This document shows, piece after piece, positions 55,618-64,000 of a DNA stretch of 64,000 bases. Source of the stretch: Diplolepis rosae (lineage: Eukaryota > Arthropoda > Insecta > Hymenoptera > Diplolepididae); the NCBI GenBank assembly GCA_030998225.1, contig JAPYXD010000686.1, forward strand, positions 4,092,001-4,156,000, read 5' to 3'. Each line of letters opens with the position of its first letter. Positions within the stretch are counted from its first letter, which is position 1. The notes below the pieces were generated by a model. That model saw only the letters and a program-made list of their open reading frames with translations, searched no databases and was not told the DNA's origin. The position numbers and the translations under genes were made by a program.

Positions 55618-57290
55618 TTGAAAAATGCCCGAAACAAAGTTTTGTACTTAACATACTGTAACCTTTCGGACATCAATATTGCAAGAGGCTTCAAATTAAC
55701 AGGGGAATTCACAAGAAAAAATAATAAGGATTTATTGGTTACAAAAGCAGATAACGGTAATATTATAGATATTCAAAAAAAAAAAAATAGAATTATTTAG
55801 AAAAGATGAAAACTTTATTAGACGATTCTTCCACATATGAGAAATTTGATTCAGATCCTTTACTAAAATCACATAAAAACAATATTTAAGAAATGAGATG
55901 AATGAAGAAAATTAAATCTTCTTGGTGATAAAATAGTGTTACGTCAGAAACGTAACATTTCTCTTCTTAAAAGATCTCCTCGTTTTATGTAAGGATCGGA
56001 AGGATCCTCTCTAAGGGATGAGGAATAGTCAGTGATTGAGAAGGGTTAGGTATATAAAATATATTTATTGACAATTAAAATTATATCGGGTAAGCACCAT
56101 GGAAATGTAAATAGAATCGAAATTTAAATACCCTCGTAGTTACCCTGAGTTGTGAATTGGTTGATGATTAATTGAGTCCAGTAAGCGAATGTGGTCAGTT
56201 GAATCTTCCTTGTAATCTTGAGATAGTTGCTGTTGTATAGTAAATTCGTAGTCCAGACGGTTGATCTAGAAAATTCTTTGATCCCAGTTTCGAGAGAATT
56301 TTGGAAGACGATTCTCCTTCACTTTCTAATGTCGTTGAACTCAGCGTCGAGTTAGAATTTTGGTTGAGTAGCGGTAGAAATCTGATGAAGCTGGACTTGA
56401 CTGACTGGATTGCACTCGCGGTATAGATTTGATGGCACTGGACTGGACTCGCGTTGGTCACATTGTAGAAATCGGACGTTGACTAACTAACTGAACTCGC
56501 GGTGTAGAGATGATGGTACTGGACTGACTTCTCTTGGAACTTTCGCTTTTTATAGAACTTTGAAAGGTCAAGTATGACGAGTAACATGCTATGACCAGTC
56601 GCATGTTATTACAAGTCACATGCTATTACAAGTCGCATGTTGTGACGGTAGTGTGTTGGTATTGTAAGGCTTCATTCACTTTCTCTCTGGGTCAGTCGAT
56701 TTGTTATCATGTGTGGGTATTATAACGACACATGGTAATTTCATATTGATCATCCTATTGATCTGTAGATTTTTCTATAACTTGCGTCGATAAAATCACA
56801 CTCGCTGTAATGCTGTATTGATCCCTTTATTGGTTTCTTAATCTGCTTGTTACTTGTGGCGGTAGAGTCGCGGGACGTGACAATAGAAACAAAAGATCAT
56901 ATAACAACTTACACTCATTTGGCGATAATAGATAGGTTTTCAAAGGTCCACAAAGAATATTTTCCTATAAAACTGGTTGTTTCTTACATTAACTCTCCAT
57001 CTTATTTCATTACTAAATATTTTAATGATATTCTAAAATTTGTTCCAAGACCATTTTCTAATATAAAAAACTCTCTTGAATTTATTAGTAAAAGAAAAAA
57101 TACATAATAATCATATTATGATGTCTTTCGATATAACTTCTTTATTCACTAATGTAGCATTAGATTAAATTCTAACTAGCATTGAAAGAAGATGGCAATA
57201 TACTTCTTCCAACACAATTCTTTCTTTGGATCAATATTTTCTAGTTATTGTAATGTTAATGGAACCAACTTTTTTTTATCATTAATTTTA
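55618..57290 (+). pseudogene. Penelope-like reverse transcriptase, split by solo LTR
   Basis: First part (55618-55930): KADNGN followed, after a frame change, by YLEKMKTLLDDSSTYEKFDS. Second part (56883-57290): FSKVHKEYFPIKLVVSYINS, FITKYFNDILKFVPRPFSN, then MMSFDITSLFTNVALD, which carries the first catalytic Asp of the RT. These are the Penelope-type RT blocks in the right order. The FADD-type box lies beyond the preserved part. The LTR insertion is at 55937-56882. Confidence 0.8.
55937..56882 (-). mobile_element. Gypsy solo LTR, 946 bp, TSD ATAG
   Basis: On the minus strand it begins TGTCACGTCCCGCG (56882) and ends GACGTAACA (55937), TG...CA with a short inverted repeat. ATAG is duplicated at 55933-55936 and 56883-56886. 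Promoter-like TATAAAAAGCG lies near 56554-56544 and a polyadenylation signal AATAAATA near 56070. No internal domain is left, so it is a recombination product (solo LTR). It interrupts the Penelope RT. Confidence 0.85.
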
Positions 57291-57327
57291 TAGAAATTTA
57301 AATAAAAAATATATTTATAATATTCTC

Positions 57328-57720
57328 TTATGTTTTATAATGTTTATATAAGAGATGTTGAGAGCCTCTGCTACTTGTAATTCCAACACAACGATTTTCG
57401 AGCACAATTTTCTTCACTTTTTCGATGTTATCGTCATTAACAGAGGTGGATGGACGACTCGCATGAGGCAAGTTTTCTACGACCTCACGTCCCTCTCTGA
57501 ATGCTTCATGCCACTCAAATACTTGCGTTCTCGATAGAGTAGACTCCCCAAAATACTTCTGCAAGATTTTCAATGATTCGGTAGCCGTAATTCCATTCGA
57601 AACACAAGGTTTCAAGCAAACTCGTTCAATTTTTTTTCCAAGGTAAAAATCGCCAGACAAACTTTTTACATCGTAAATCAATTGCTGCCAAACAGACACT
57701 AATGGACGTCTGCCGCTCAA
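57328..57720 (-). pseudogene. mariner-type transposase N-terminal fragment
   Basis: The ORF includes ERVCLKPCVSNGITATESLK, LQKYFGESTLSRTQVFEWHE, REGREVVENLPHASRPSTSV and NIEKVKKIVLENRCVGI: the two-part HTH and linker of a mariner subfamily distinct from the others here. It ends before the first catalytic Asp. Between Penelope fragments. Confidence 0.8.
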
Positions 57721-57849
57721 ATTTCACATGACTATCAAAGAAGGTGTTACCAACCTAGAAAAAAATCGTTTTACCGTTTCGGTTTACGCGTGCGGTTTAA
57801 CTGGACCAGTCCGGGTCAAATTTGATCAGACGGTAGTAAATCTGTACAA

Positions 57850-58086
57850 TATAAATTAAGTAAATTGAATAATAGATTAAAGATACAGCTACAGAATCCT
57901 GAAATTAGAGACATTCAAAATAATATCAAAATTTCAAACAAAGCTAGCAATATAAAATCTATATTATCAAAACTTTTGCCCAGTGATATCTTTGATAGCA
58001 TAATTGAATTCCAATATAATCTAAATGACAACAACAATATGAATATATTAAAATTCGAAGATAAACTAGATAATTTGAAAACATGA
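57850..58086 (+). pseudogene. probable Penelope ORF N-terminal segment
   Basis: LNNRLKIQLQNPEIRDIQNN, LLPSDIFDSIIEFQYNLNDN and a final KFEDKLDNLKT resemble the N-terminal part preceding the RT in Penelope-like elements. It lies downstream of the RT piece, as expected if copies are arranged in tandem, a known habit of these elements. Confidence 0.45.
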
Positions 58087-58090
58087 TATT

Positions 58091-59095
58091 CAGTTTTTGC
58101 TAAAATAAACTTTATTTTCTCGTTTCAATAATAAATTTCATAAACAAATTTGATTTTCAAATATTAACTTATTACAGATGTGTTGTAATACTATTGTATT
58201 TATGCCTAGAGATGAATTACGTGCAGTACATTTTGAGTTTAATGAATCTCTATTCTAAGATGATTCTATTCCTTTAGTCTAAGATTTGAACAAAGCAATA
58301 ATTAATATGCATCATTTACATTTAAAAAATTGACTAAATAGAACATTATAACTATATAAAAATGAATAAAAGTATCACATTTTCTTAAAAACCATTTTTT
58401 TCTTCTTATTTCTTTTTTCTTTATGTAGAAAAGCAATTGGTAAAAAGATGGAAAACATGAAGTTTCCGATGTTCACGTATAATAATTGTTTGGTGAACAC
58501 TTGATTCGAATTTACCGCTTTAGCGCCTCCTATTGCTGGATCTTGACATCTTTCTCTTCGAAAGCTCCTATAGCGCTCCCTTGTTTTCTTCCATGTAACC
58601 TTTTTTAATGACGAATATATTGTATAATTGACCACGCACGTCTTGTTCATTTTTTAGATTTTTTTCTGTGAAATCAAGCACAAGCTAATACTAACAATAA
58701 TAGCGTTATGGTTCATTACAAAAACATGCGCATCAAATACACTATAGGAAAAAATTCTCACGTGGCAACAGACATAATGAACTTCGAAGCTACCACGTAT
58801 TTAGGCATTCAATATTTTCAAATCTTTCATCAGCACAAATTCCTCCCCACAAAAATCACGCCACATAGAAATAATTCTAAGTCGTCACTATTCCCAACCT
58901 GAATAACATCTATTTTGATCCTACGTGGTAAATCGAATCTGAACCGAATAAAAGAGAATCGATTCACGTAAAAACCGAAACAAAAGAATCGATTCTGCAA
59001 GAATCGATAGTAAAAAATCGAAATTTTTTAAACTACTGTATTTCTCTTGTAAATATTCTAGTGTCAGGTCATGGATCAAGTGACTCGCGTGATTA
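58091..59095. other. no recognised gene; AATCGATT-rich patch
   Basis: 58930-59020 has repeated GAATCGATTC motifs like those of the hAT-like terminus at 60945-61045. Otherwise AT-rich. Confidence 0.4.
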
Positions 59096-59267
59096 AATTA
59101 TGGTTAATCCAACTATTCAAGATAACTTGTTTTGGAAATAAAATATCCATCTGCAAATTTGGGAAATCCAACAAGAGGTACTCATGATTTTTTATATTTT
59201 CTAAATTTGCAGACAGTTGTTTTATTTGCAAGAAAAGTTATTTTACGTTGTTGGATTAACCATAATT
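59096..59267. mobile_element. 172-bp hairpin MITE
   Basis: AATTATGGTTAATCCAAC (59096-59113) is repeated in complement at 59250-59267, and the arms continue imperfectly (AAGATAACTT.../...AAGTTATTTT; CTGCAAATTT/AAATTTGCAG), so nearly the whole element folds back. Confidence 0.75.
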
Positions 59268-59492
59268 CAGTCCCACAACCCACTTTACACATGGTTATAA
59301 GTAGAGTAGAGTTTATATTCTAGAAACTTTAAACATTTTTTATGTCGAGAAAATACAAATCGAGATAATGGCAAATATTATAAAAGGTGTAAAAATGCTT
59401 ATATATAAAATACTAAGTCACGTTTTGATAACAATTCATCATAATGAGGTAAACCTTGTTTTATTTTTTATGTATTTCATTAAGATTCTCGC

Positions 59493-59967
59493 TCACTTTT
59501 GTTTATAAGACAGCAGTTTCGTACATCTCTTAATCAACCTTCTCCAGTAGCAAACATCAGCAATCCGTAGTTTCTCTCAAATAAAATCTCTACCACGATT
59601 GGCAATCTTTTTTGATAACTTATTATCCTTGGCGAACTGAATTAACTCTCTGCAAAATAAAATAATATAAGAAACGGGTAAACATTACTTTGTTATGAAT
59701 AATGATTAACGTAGATGATTTTCTATTTTTGTACAACCAAAATATATCCAAATAATATATCTTACTGGAGCTCAGATTGACTAGCATCTTTTAGAGCAGG
59801 AATATAATGAATCCACGGTTTTATCGCATAATAATAAAATTTAGTCCACTCCTCGCCTACATGAAACACCAAAGGTCGACACAAAAGTAAATGTTTGTGT
59901 CTAAAAGAAGAGGGCACTCCACGGCAATTAAATAAGTAACTGTATTTGCAGTGTTTTTTTTTAACTA
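59493..59967 (-). pseudogene. POGLUT/Rumi-like O-glucosyltransferase, last two exons
   Basis: Exon 59967-59766 (acceptor CAG before, donor GTAAG after) encodes [49 protein letters not shown]. After a 116-bp intron (59765-59650), exon 59649-59493 encodes ELIQFAKDNKLSKKIANRGR and CYWRRLIKR, ending in a natural stop. The two exons join as CA|A (Gln) in phase. This is the CAP10/KDEL-type sugar-transferase fold of Rumi, an ER enzyme that glucosylates EGF repeats such as Notch. A TGA at 59577-59579 replaces the expected Trp after RDFI. Earlier exons are not found. A pseudogene or a damaged nested gene. Confidence 0.75.
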
Positions 59968-60107
59968 CTGTATTTCTCTTGTAAATATTTTTGTTGATAC
60001 TCAATTATTTCTTTTGCAATCCTTGGTTTAGTCGTCTTTCCCAAAGGAAAGCCCAAGAATCTATTCGTAAAAAATATTTATTTTCTCATAGTTATAAATT
60101 TATAATA

Positions 60108-60523
60108 GCGATATCCCTACCGAAAGTATCGGATAGGAATTCATTTCGAGCCAATCAGAACTATTCTGATTCATTCCGATATCTGTATCCGAGTCAATGC
60201 GAATCATTCCGTACCAATCTGAAAAACGATTTGTACCTCGTTTGATCAAAAACGGTCAAAAATCGACCCGACCTAATCCGATTCCATCTGAAGCAACAAT
60301 CCGACAATTTCGATTAGGATTGATTCTAATTCAAAATTTGGTTTCGGATTGGTTCGGATTGTTGCTTTGGATTAAAGCGGATTAGGCAGGATCGATCTTT
60401 CACCGTTTTTCAGATTGGTTGGGAATGATTCGCATTGGCTCGGATACAGACATCGGAATGCTTAGGAACAGTTTTGATTGGCTCGGAATGAATTCCTATC
60501 CGATACTTTCGCCAGGGATACGC
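60108..60523. mobile_element. 416-bp palindromic MITE
   Basis: Left arm GCGATATCCCTACCGAAAGT... (60108-60280) and the right arm (60345-60523) are inverted copies with about 10-15% differences; both hold CCGATAGGAATTCATT-type segments and GAATCATTCC. No coding capacity. Within the TUG intron, next to the POGLUT-like exons. Confidence 0.85.
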
Positions 60524-60635
60524 TTAACAATTCAATTGGTACACAAGCATGTTTCAATCTTTGAGATCAGAAATTTATTTTTTCTACACTATACTGGCAA
60601 TAATACTGTTCAGGCAATACTAATATCTTCTGCAT

Positions 60636-61045
60636 TTACACCTGAAAATTACATAACACCTTTAAGAAGAAAGAAATCTTAAGCTTTTCTGTAATTGGCA
60701 GTTGGTTTTCTGCTTTGCACTTTGCGCTCACATGGAACGACACCTCAACACGTGGTTTAATTAGGTCAATAAATATGGCTGCCTTAGGTGCTTTAATATC
60801 TTCTTTGTATCCAGATGGAAAATACCGCACGACCCACGAGATCATGCTTTCTTCCTCTATCAATAGGGCCGTAACTGCTGATAAAGGATAAAATCCAGAA
60901 GGAAGAAAGAGCATTGGTCTTCCGATTCTGGGTGTAAAGAATCGATTCTCAATAAAATCGAACAGCAAATAATCGACTCAAACATCGAAATCGTTCTACC
61001 AAAAATCAATTTTTTTGAGAATCGAATTGGAATCGAACATCCCTG
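60636..61045 (-). mobile_element. hAT-like terminus with unknown ORF
   Basis: The minus strand starts CAGGGATGTTCGATTCCAAT (61045), typical of hAT ends, and has AATCGATTCT subterminal repeats. A 110-codon minus ORF (60968-60636; PSGFYPLSAVTALLIEEESM) has no family I recognise. The other terminus was not found. Confidence 0.45.
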
Positions 61046-61825
61046 CGCTAGAAATATTCACTATATTCATATAGTCAAATATTCACTATATTTTTACCAC
61101 TACGTTTCGCGCCAAAATAACATTTTGAGTGCATCGGTGGTCGGTTAGCCGCGAGTGTTAACTGTACGTTTACAACCTGGGGCTTAAAAATCAAAATTTC
61201 CCAAAATAATCCTGTAGTTGAGTCTCAAAACGACGAGAAGCTATTTTTCGAGAGCTGCATCATGATTATAAAAGGTTAAAAGTGGAGAAAGAAAACAATT
61301 CAAAGGTAGTAAAGAATAATCATGTGCATGCGCCTGTGCGAGTTCACATCCACGTGGTGACACACCTAGCTGGGGTAGTAGAAAACGATCATGCTTATAA
61401 ATAAAAAAAGGAACACGAAAGTGTTCTACAGTTTGTGAGCCTCTGCATACATTTAGAAACAAACAATAATTAATTTTGAATACTTAATTATTTATTCATC
61501 TCTACAATCCGCACGTAACAATTAAATTGTAAAAAAAATTCTTAACACATTGACATACTTGTAGTATTCAAATTTTCCGCATCGCATTATCAGCCGAGCA
61601 GTCACTGATATGACGTTAGCAATTTACGCCAACTCACAGATTTGCCAACTTAAGTCCCACATTTTCCTATTTGCGTTCACCCTGTAATGTAAAATCTTTA
61701 AGATCTGAACATAGCGTTAAACACTAAATAGTGCAATCACCATATAAGAGCAGTCACTAACTCTTAGTCCGCTCCTTGAAGTGATTAGTACCGTTAATGA
61801 CTATTTTTCGACTTAAGACAAAAAT
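61046..61825. other. no recognised gene
   Basis: AT-rich intron sequence with short ORFs only. Confidence 0.4.
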
Positions 61826-61827
61826 TA

Positions 61828-62680
61828 TCGGGATGTTGAATAAGTTCTCGCTGATTTTTTTGTGAAAATTAATGCTTTATTTTTACAAATTGATAAAAAA
61901 AACATGTCATGGAAAGTATTTTCTATCGCTACCCACTACTTTTTCCATCTTTCTAGCAGCATATGAATTCCATGTCGGAAATACGACATGTCTTTTGAGG
62001 CTATCCAAGAGCCGATCTATTTTTTGGCATCTTCATCAGAATGGAAGTGCTGCTCAGTCAGGCTATGTGCCATCGATCGGAACAAATGATAATCGGATAT
62101 AGCGATCGTTTTTCCTGCAATGCTTCGTCTTCTTTCGGTTTCAACTTGTACAGCACCTAATTTCCTTGCTTTTTAATAACTCCTAATGCGTTCAAGCGTT
62201 TCGAATCTGTTGTGTAATCAACTCTCAATGATTCTACAAGTTCAGCTAATCTCTGATATGAGTCTTCATCGAGTAATGCCTCCAATTCTTCATCTTCAAA
62301 CTTGTTCGGTATGCCAGAGCGTTCTTTATCTTTAACATTAAAATCGTTATTTTTGAAGCGTTTAAACTAGTCTGCGCGTTGTTTTCGACAGAGCATGGTT
62401 CATGTTCTCAACAAATATTATGTGTGCTTAATCAGCAGATTTCCTTCCAATAAAGTAGTCCAGTAAAATTTCCTGCAAATATTCTTTTTTTGGGACGAAA
62501 TTAGACATGTTTAACACTATGAAAAAAAAGTTGTTTGCACTTCGTCAGAATGACACACTGAATTTCAAGCTTGCTTATAGTACTTATTCATAGATACGTT
62601 ACCATTTCAAATTACTCGTACATAGTTCTCGTAACGCCATCTGTTGGAAAACTGTGAGAGCTTATTGAACATCCCAATAT
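61828..62680 (-). mobile_element. mariner remnant with TIRs, internally deleted
   Basis: TIRs: TCGGGATGTTGAATAAGTTC (61828) and complement (GAACATCCCAATA at 62668). Minus-strand pieces: MSNFVPKKEYLQEILLDYF (about 62510, N-terminus), then after decay and deletion SDYHLFRSMAHSLTEQHF and MEKVVGSDRKYF. About 850 bp versus 1.3 kb for an intact mariner. Confidence 0.8.
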
Positions 62681-63273
62681 TATACTGAGGAAATGAAAGG
62701 TCTAGAGGAACGTTAGACCAAGTATATTGAGTTTAAGGGAGACTATGTTGAGAAATAAATATCATTAGGCTAAAAAACATTGTTTTCTTAATCAGGTCGG
62801 GAACTTTCCAATCTACCCTCGTAAACCGGTGTGTTAAATAAAATTGAATTATCAATAAAAAAATTATTTAATTTATTCTAATTAATTCATTTATTTATTT
62901 ACCATCATTACATAATCCCACATAGCACTGGTAAATGAAAGTTACCTATGTGCTCATGGGATAAGATTTTCAGAGTAGTTTTTTGTGCTAAATCCGAATC
63001 TGGCTTCCATTTTTTGCCAGAACATCAGATTTTTGAGATTTTTCTAATCAAATTTTTGTTCAAATTCCTATAATGTATTCAATATACTCACCTGTAGATT
63101 GTGGCTTGGTACTGAATTAGGATTAGCATCACTTTGGAACAAAATAACTAATTTTTTATTAAAAATCCAGAAATTATTTTTTTTAATATTGTGTTTTCAT
63201 TCTCATTACTAGATAATAGATTCGAATGGGTTTAATCTTTGATGTATACTACTTAGTATCTATTTGGTTTCAG
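62681..63273. other. 3' end of the TUG intron
   Basis: AT-rich; ends with TATTTGGTTTCAG (acceptor at 63273). Confidence 0.5.
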
Positions 63274-63523
63274 GCACTTCAATAGGGTATTGGATATTAA
63301 TGCAATTTTTCGTTTTACTGGATTATCAAATAACGCTCAGTTGGAAATGATACCATGCGCAAAGGAAAGAGAAATCTCAAGTGTTACAATAGGAATACAA
63401 ACAGAAAATGGTCAGCGTTTCATGGGCGAATTTGCATCTAATGCAGTGCTGAGTGAAATTTTGTTAAGTTTGTGTCCCATTACATCTATTGACACAGCTG
63501 TTTTGGTTTATATGCATCGTGAG
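63274..63523 (+). CDS. ASPSCR1: ASPSCR1/TUG-like gene, following exon
   Basis: 250-bp exon: acceptor TTTCAG (63268-63273), donor GTATGCC (63524). The first base completes the Lys codon of the 27975-28030 exon. It encodes HFNRVLDINAIFRFTGLSNN, AQLEMIPCAKEREISSVTIG, then IQTENGQRFMGEF and LVYMHRE. This is the segment following the first UBL of TUG proteins (FRFxxLPNNAxLEL and a second ubiquitin-like strand set VxIxLQxExGxR). It ends on a codon boundary. The gene would continue beyond the window; no later exon is certain before 64000. Confidence 0.85.
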
Positions 63524-64000
63524 GTATGCCAACGACAGTTTCTTTCTTCTAAGTCTGTCTGTTATAAAATTATTATCTTATCAAACCAATGCTGGTGCTG
63601 TATTTTTTCTATATTTTGACCATGTCACATGACAACCTCCCTGGATTCAATTTTGAACTACCCTTTGCCTACACACATGAACAAACTGTACCACAATTTA
63701 GAGATAATTTTATTTTTCAGAGTTACGTTGGATTAATATTAGTATACATATATGGGGCATAATTTCTAAAGTGCTACCGCCCCAAAAAACGAAGTCCTCC
63801 GATCGGGCTTAAAGTTTGGCTGATTGGAGTTCTATTTGATGGTACTTCTCACAGAAAAAATTTTTTCGCTTTGACAAATATTTGCTGAAATAGGGAGAGT
63901 GCAATTTTCAGACCTAATGGGAAGCCTCTTCTTCAAACGAATATAACTTATTACTTTTTGCATAAATTAAAATAAACACAAACACAATTCTACGAAATAA
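63524..64000. other. start of next TUG intron
   Basis: AT-rich with GC-richer 63750-63830 (CCGCCCCAAAAAACG...). An AG at 63720-63721 has a plausible polypyrimidine tract, but the following frame does not resemble TUG. Confidence 0.4.

Larger units (their letters stand above)
28031..63273 (+). other. 35.2-kb intron of TUG-like gene, TE-filled
   Basis: GT at 28031 and AG at 63272-63273, with phase 2 on both sides. The intron holds the foldback palindrome, two Gypsy elements, a piggyBac, Penelope fragments, MITEs and, on the opposite strand, POGLUT-like exons. The intron is inferred from matching phase and protein continuity and would fail if an extra TUG exon lies between; none is expected in this stretch of the protein. 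Confidence 0.75.

Noticed and set aside
63721..63770. Possible further TUG exon after TTTTTCAG
   Set aside because: The frame SYVGLILVYIYGA ends at a stop after 13 codons and does not match TUG sequence.

Overview
The window looks like arthropod (most likely insect) nuclear DNA. It is AT-rich, intron-bearing and packed with transposable-element (TE) remnants of typical insect families: mariner, Tc1/IS630-like, piggyBac, hAT, an R1-clade non-LTR element, Gypsy, Copia, DIRS and Penelope. There is no bacterial operon structure, and almost every long ORF is a decayed TE gene. The species cannot be named from what is visible.

Two host loci can be supported. (1) Plus strand: two exons of an ASPSCR1/TUG-like gene (N-terminal ubiquitin-like domain) at 27975-28030 and 63274-63523. 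Splice sites and codon phase match, so most of the right half of the window (28031-63273, about 35 kb) is one TE-filled intron. (2) Minus strand, inside that intron: the last two exons of a POGLUT/Rumi-like protein O-glucosyltransferase (59493-59967), with one in-frame TGA.

Layout. 1-265 mariner fragment; 631-1520 two short tandem arrays; 1634-6955 R1-clade non-LTR element (minus); 6950-7182 Copia integrase scrap; 7183-12120 Gypsy/errantivirus-like remnant (minus) broken by a TA-flanked MITE (8058-9105) and a Tc1-like fragment (9866-10240); 12140-15560 DIRS element (plus) without a recognisable tyrosine recombinase; 16141-21560 a dispersed repeat and several mariner/Tc1-like copies; 22640-23880 hAT remnant; 24316-24723 piggyBac fragment; 25280-25960 LTR-like hairpin repeats; 28388-33121 giant foldback palindrome containing a 1.1-kb TIR insertion with a conserved-looking uncharacterised ORF; 33720-34098 second copy of the 20-kb mariner; 34110-41717 Gypsy element A (minus); 42660-42885 Penelope endonuclease fragment; 44494-51270 Gypsy element B (minus), split in its integrase by a 4.0-kb long-inverted-repeat element with a perfect 8-bp target duplication; 51980-55353 piggyBac element bounded by TTAA and invaded by Penelope repeat units carrying hammerhead-ribozyme motifs; 55618-58086 Penelope fragments, interrupted by a Gypsy solo LTR with a 4-bp duplication; 59096-62680 small MITEs, a hAT-like terminus and a mariner remnant.

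The regions do not form a pathway. The window records nested insertions within and beside a host intron. The points most worth following are the phase-matched 35-kb intron, the hammerhead copies (two intact cores, one mutated), the 4-kb inverted-repeat element with 8-bp duplication, the 4.7-kb foldback, and the 1.1-kb TIR element with its uncharacterised ORF.
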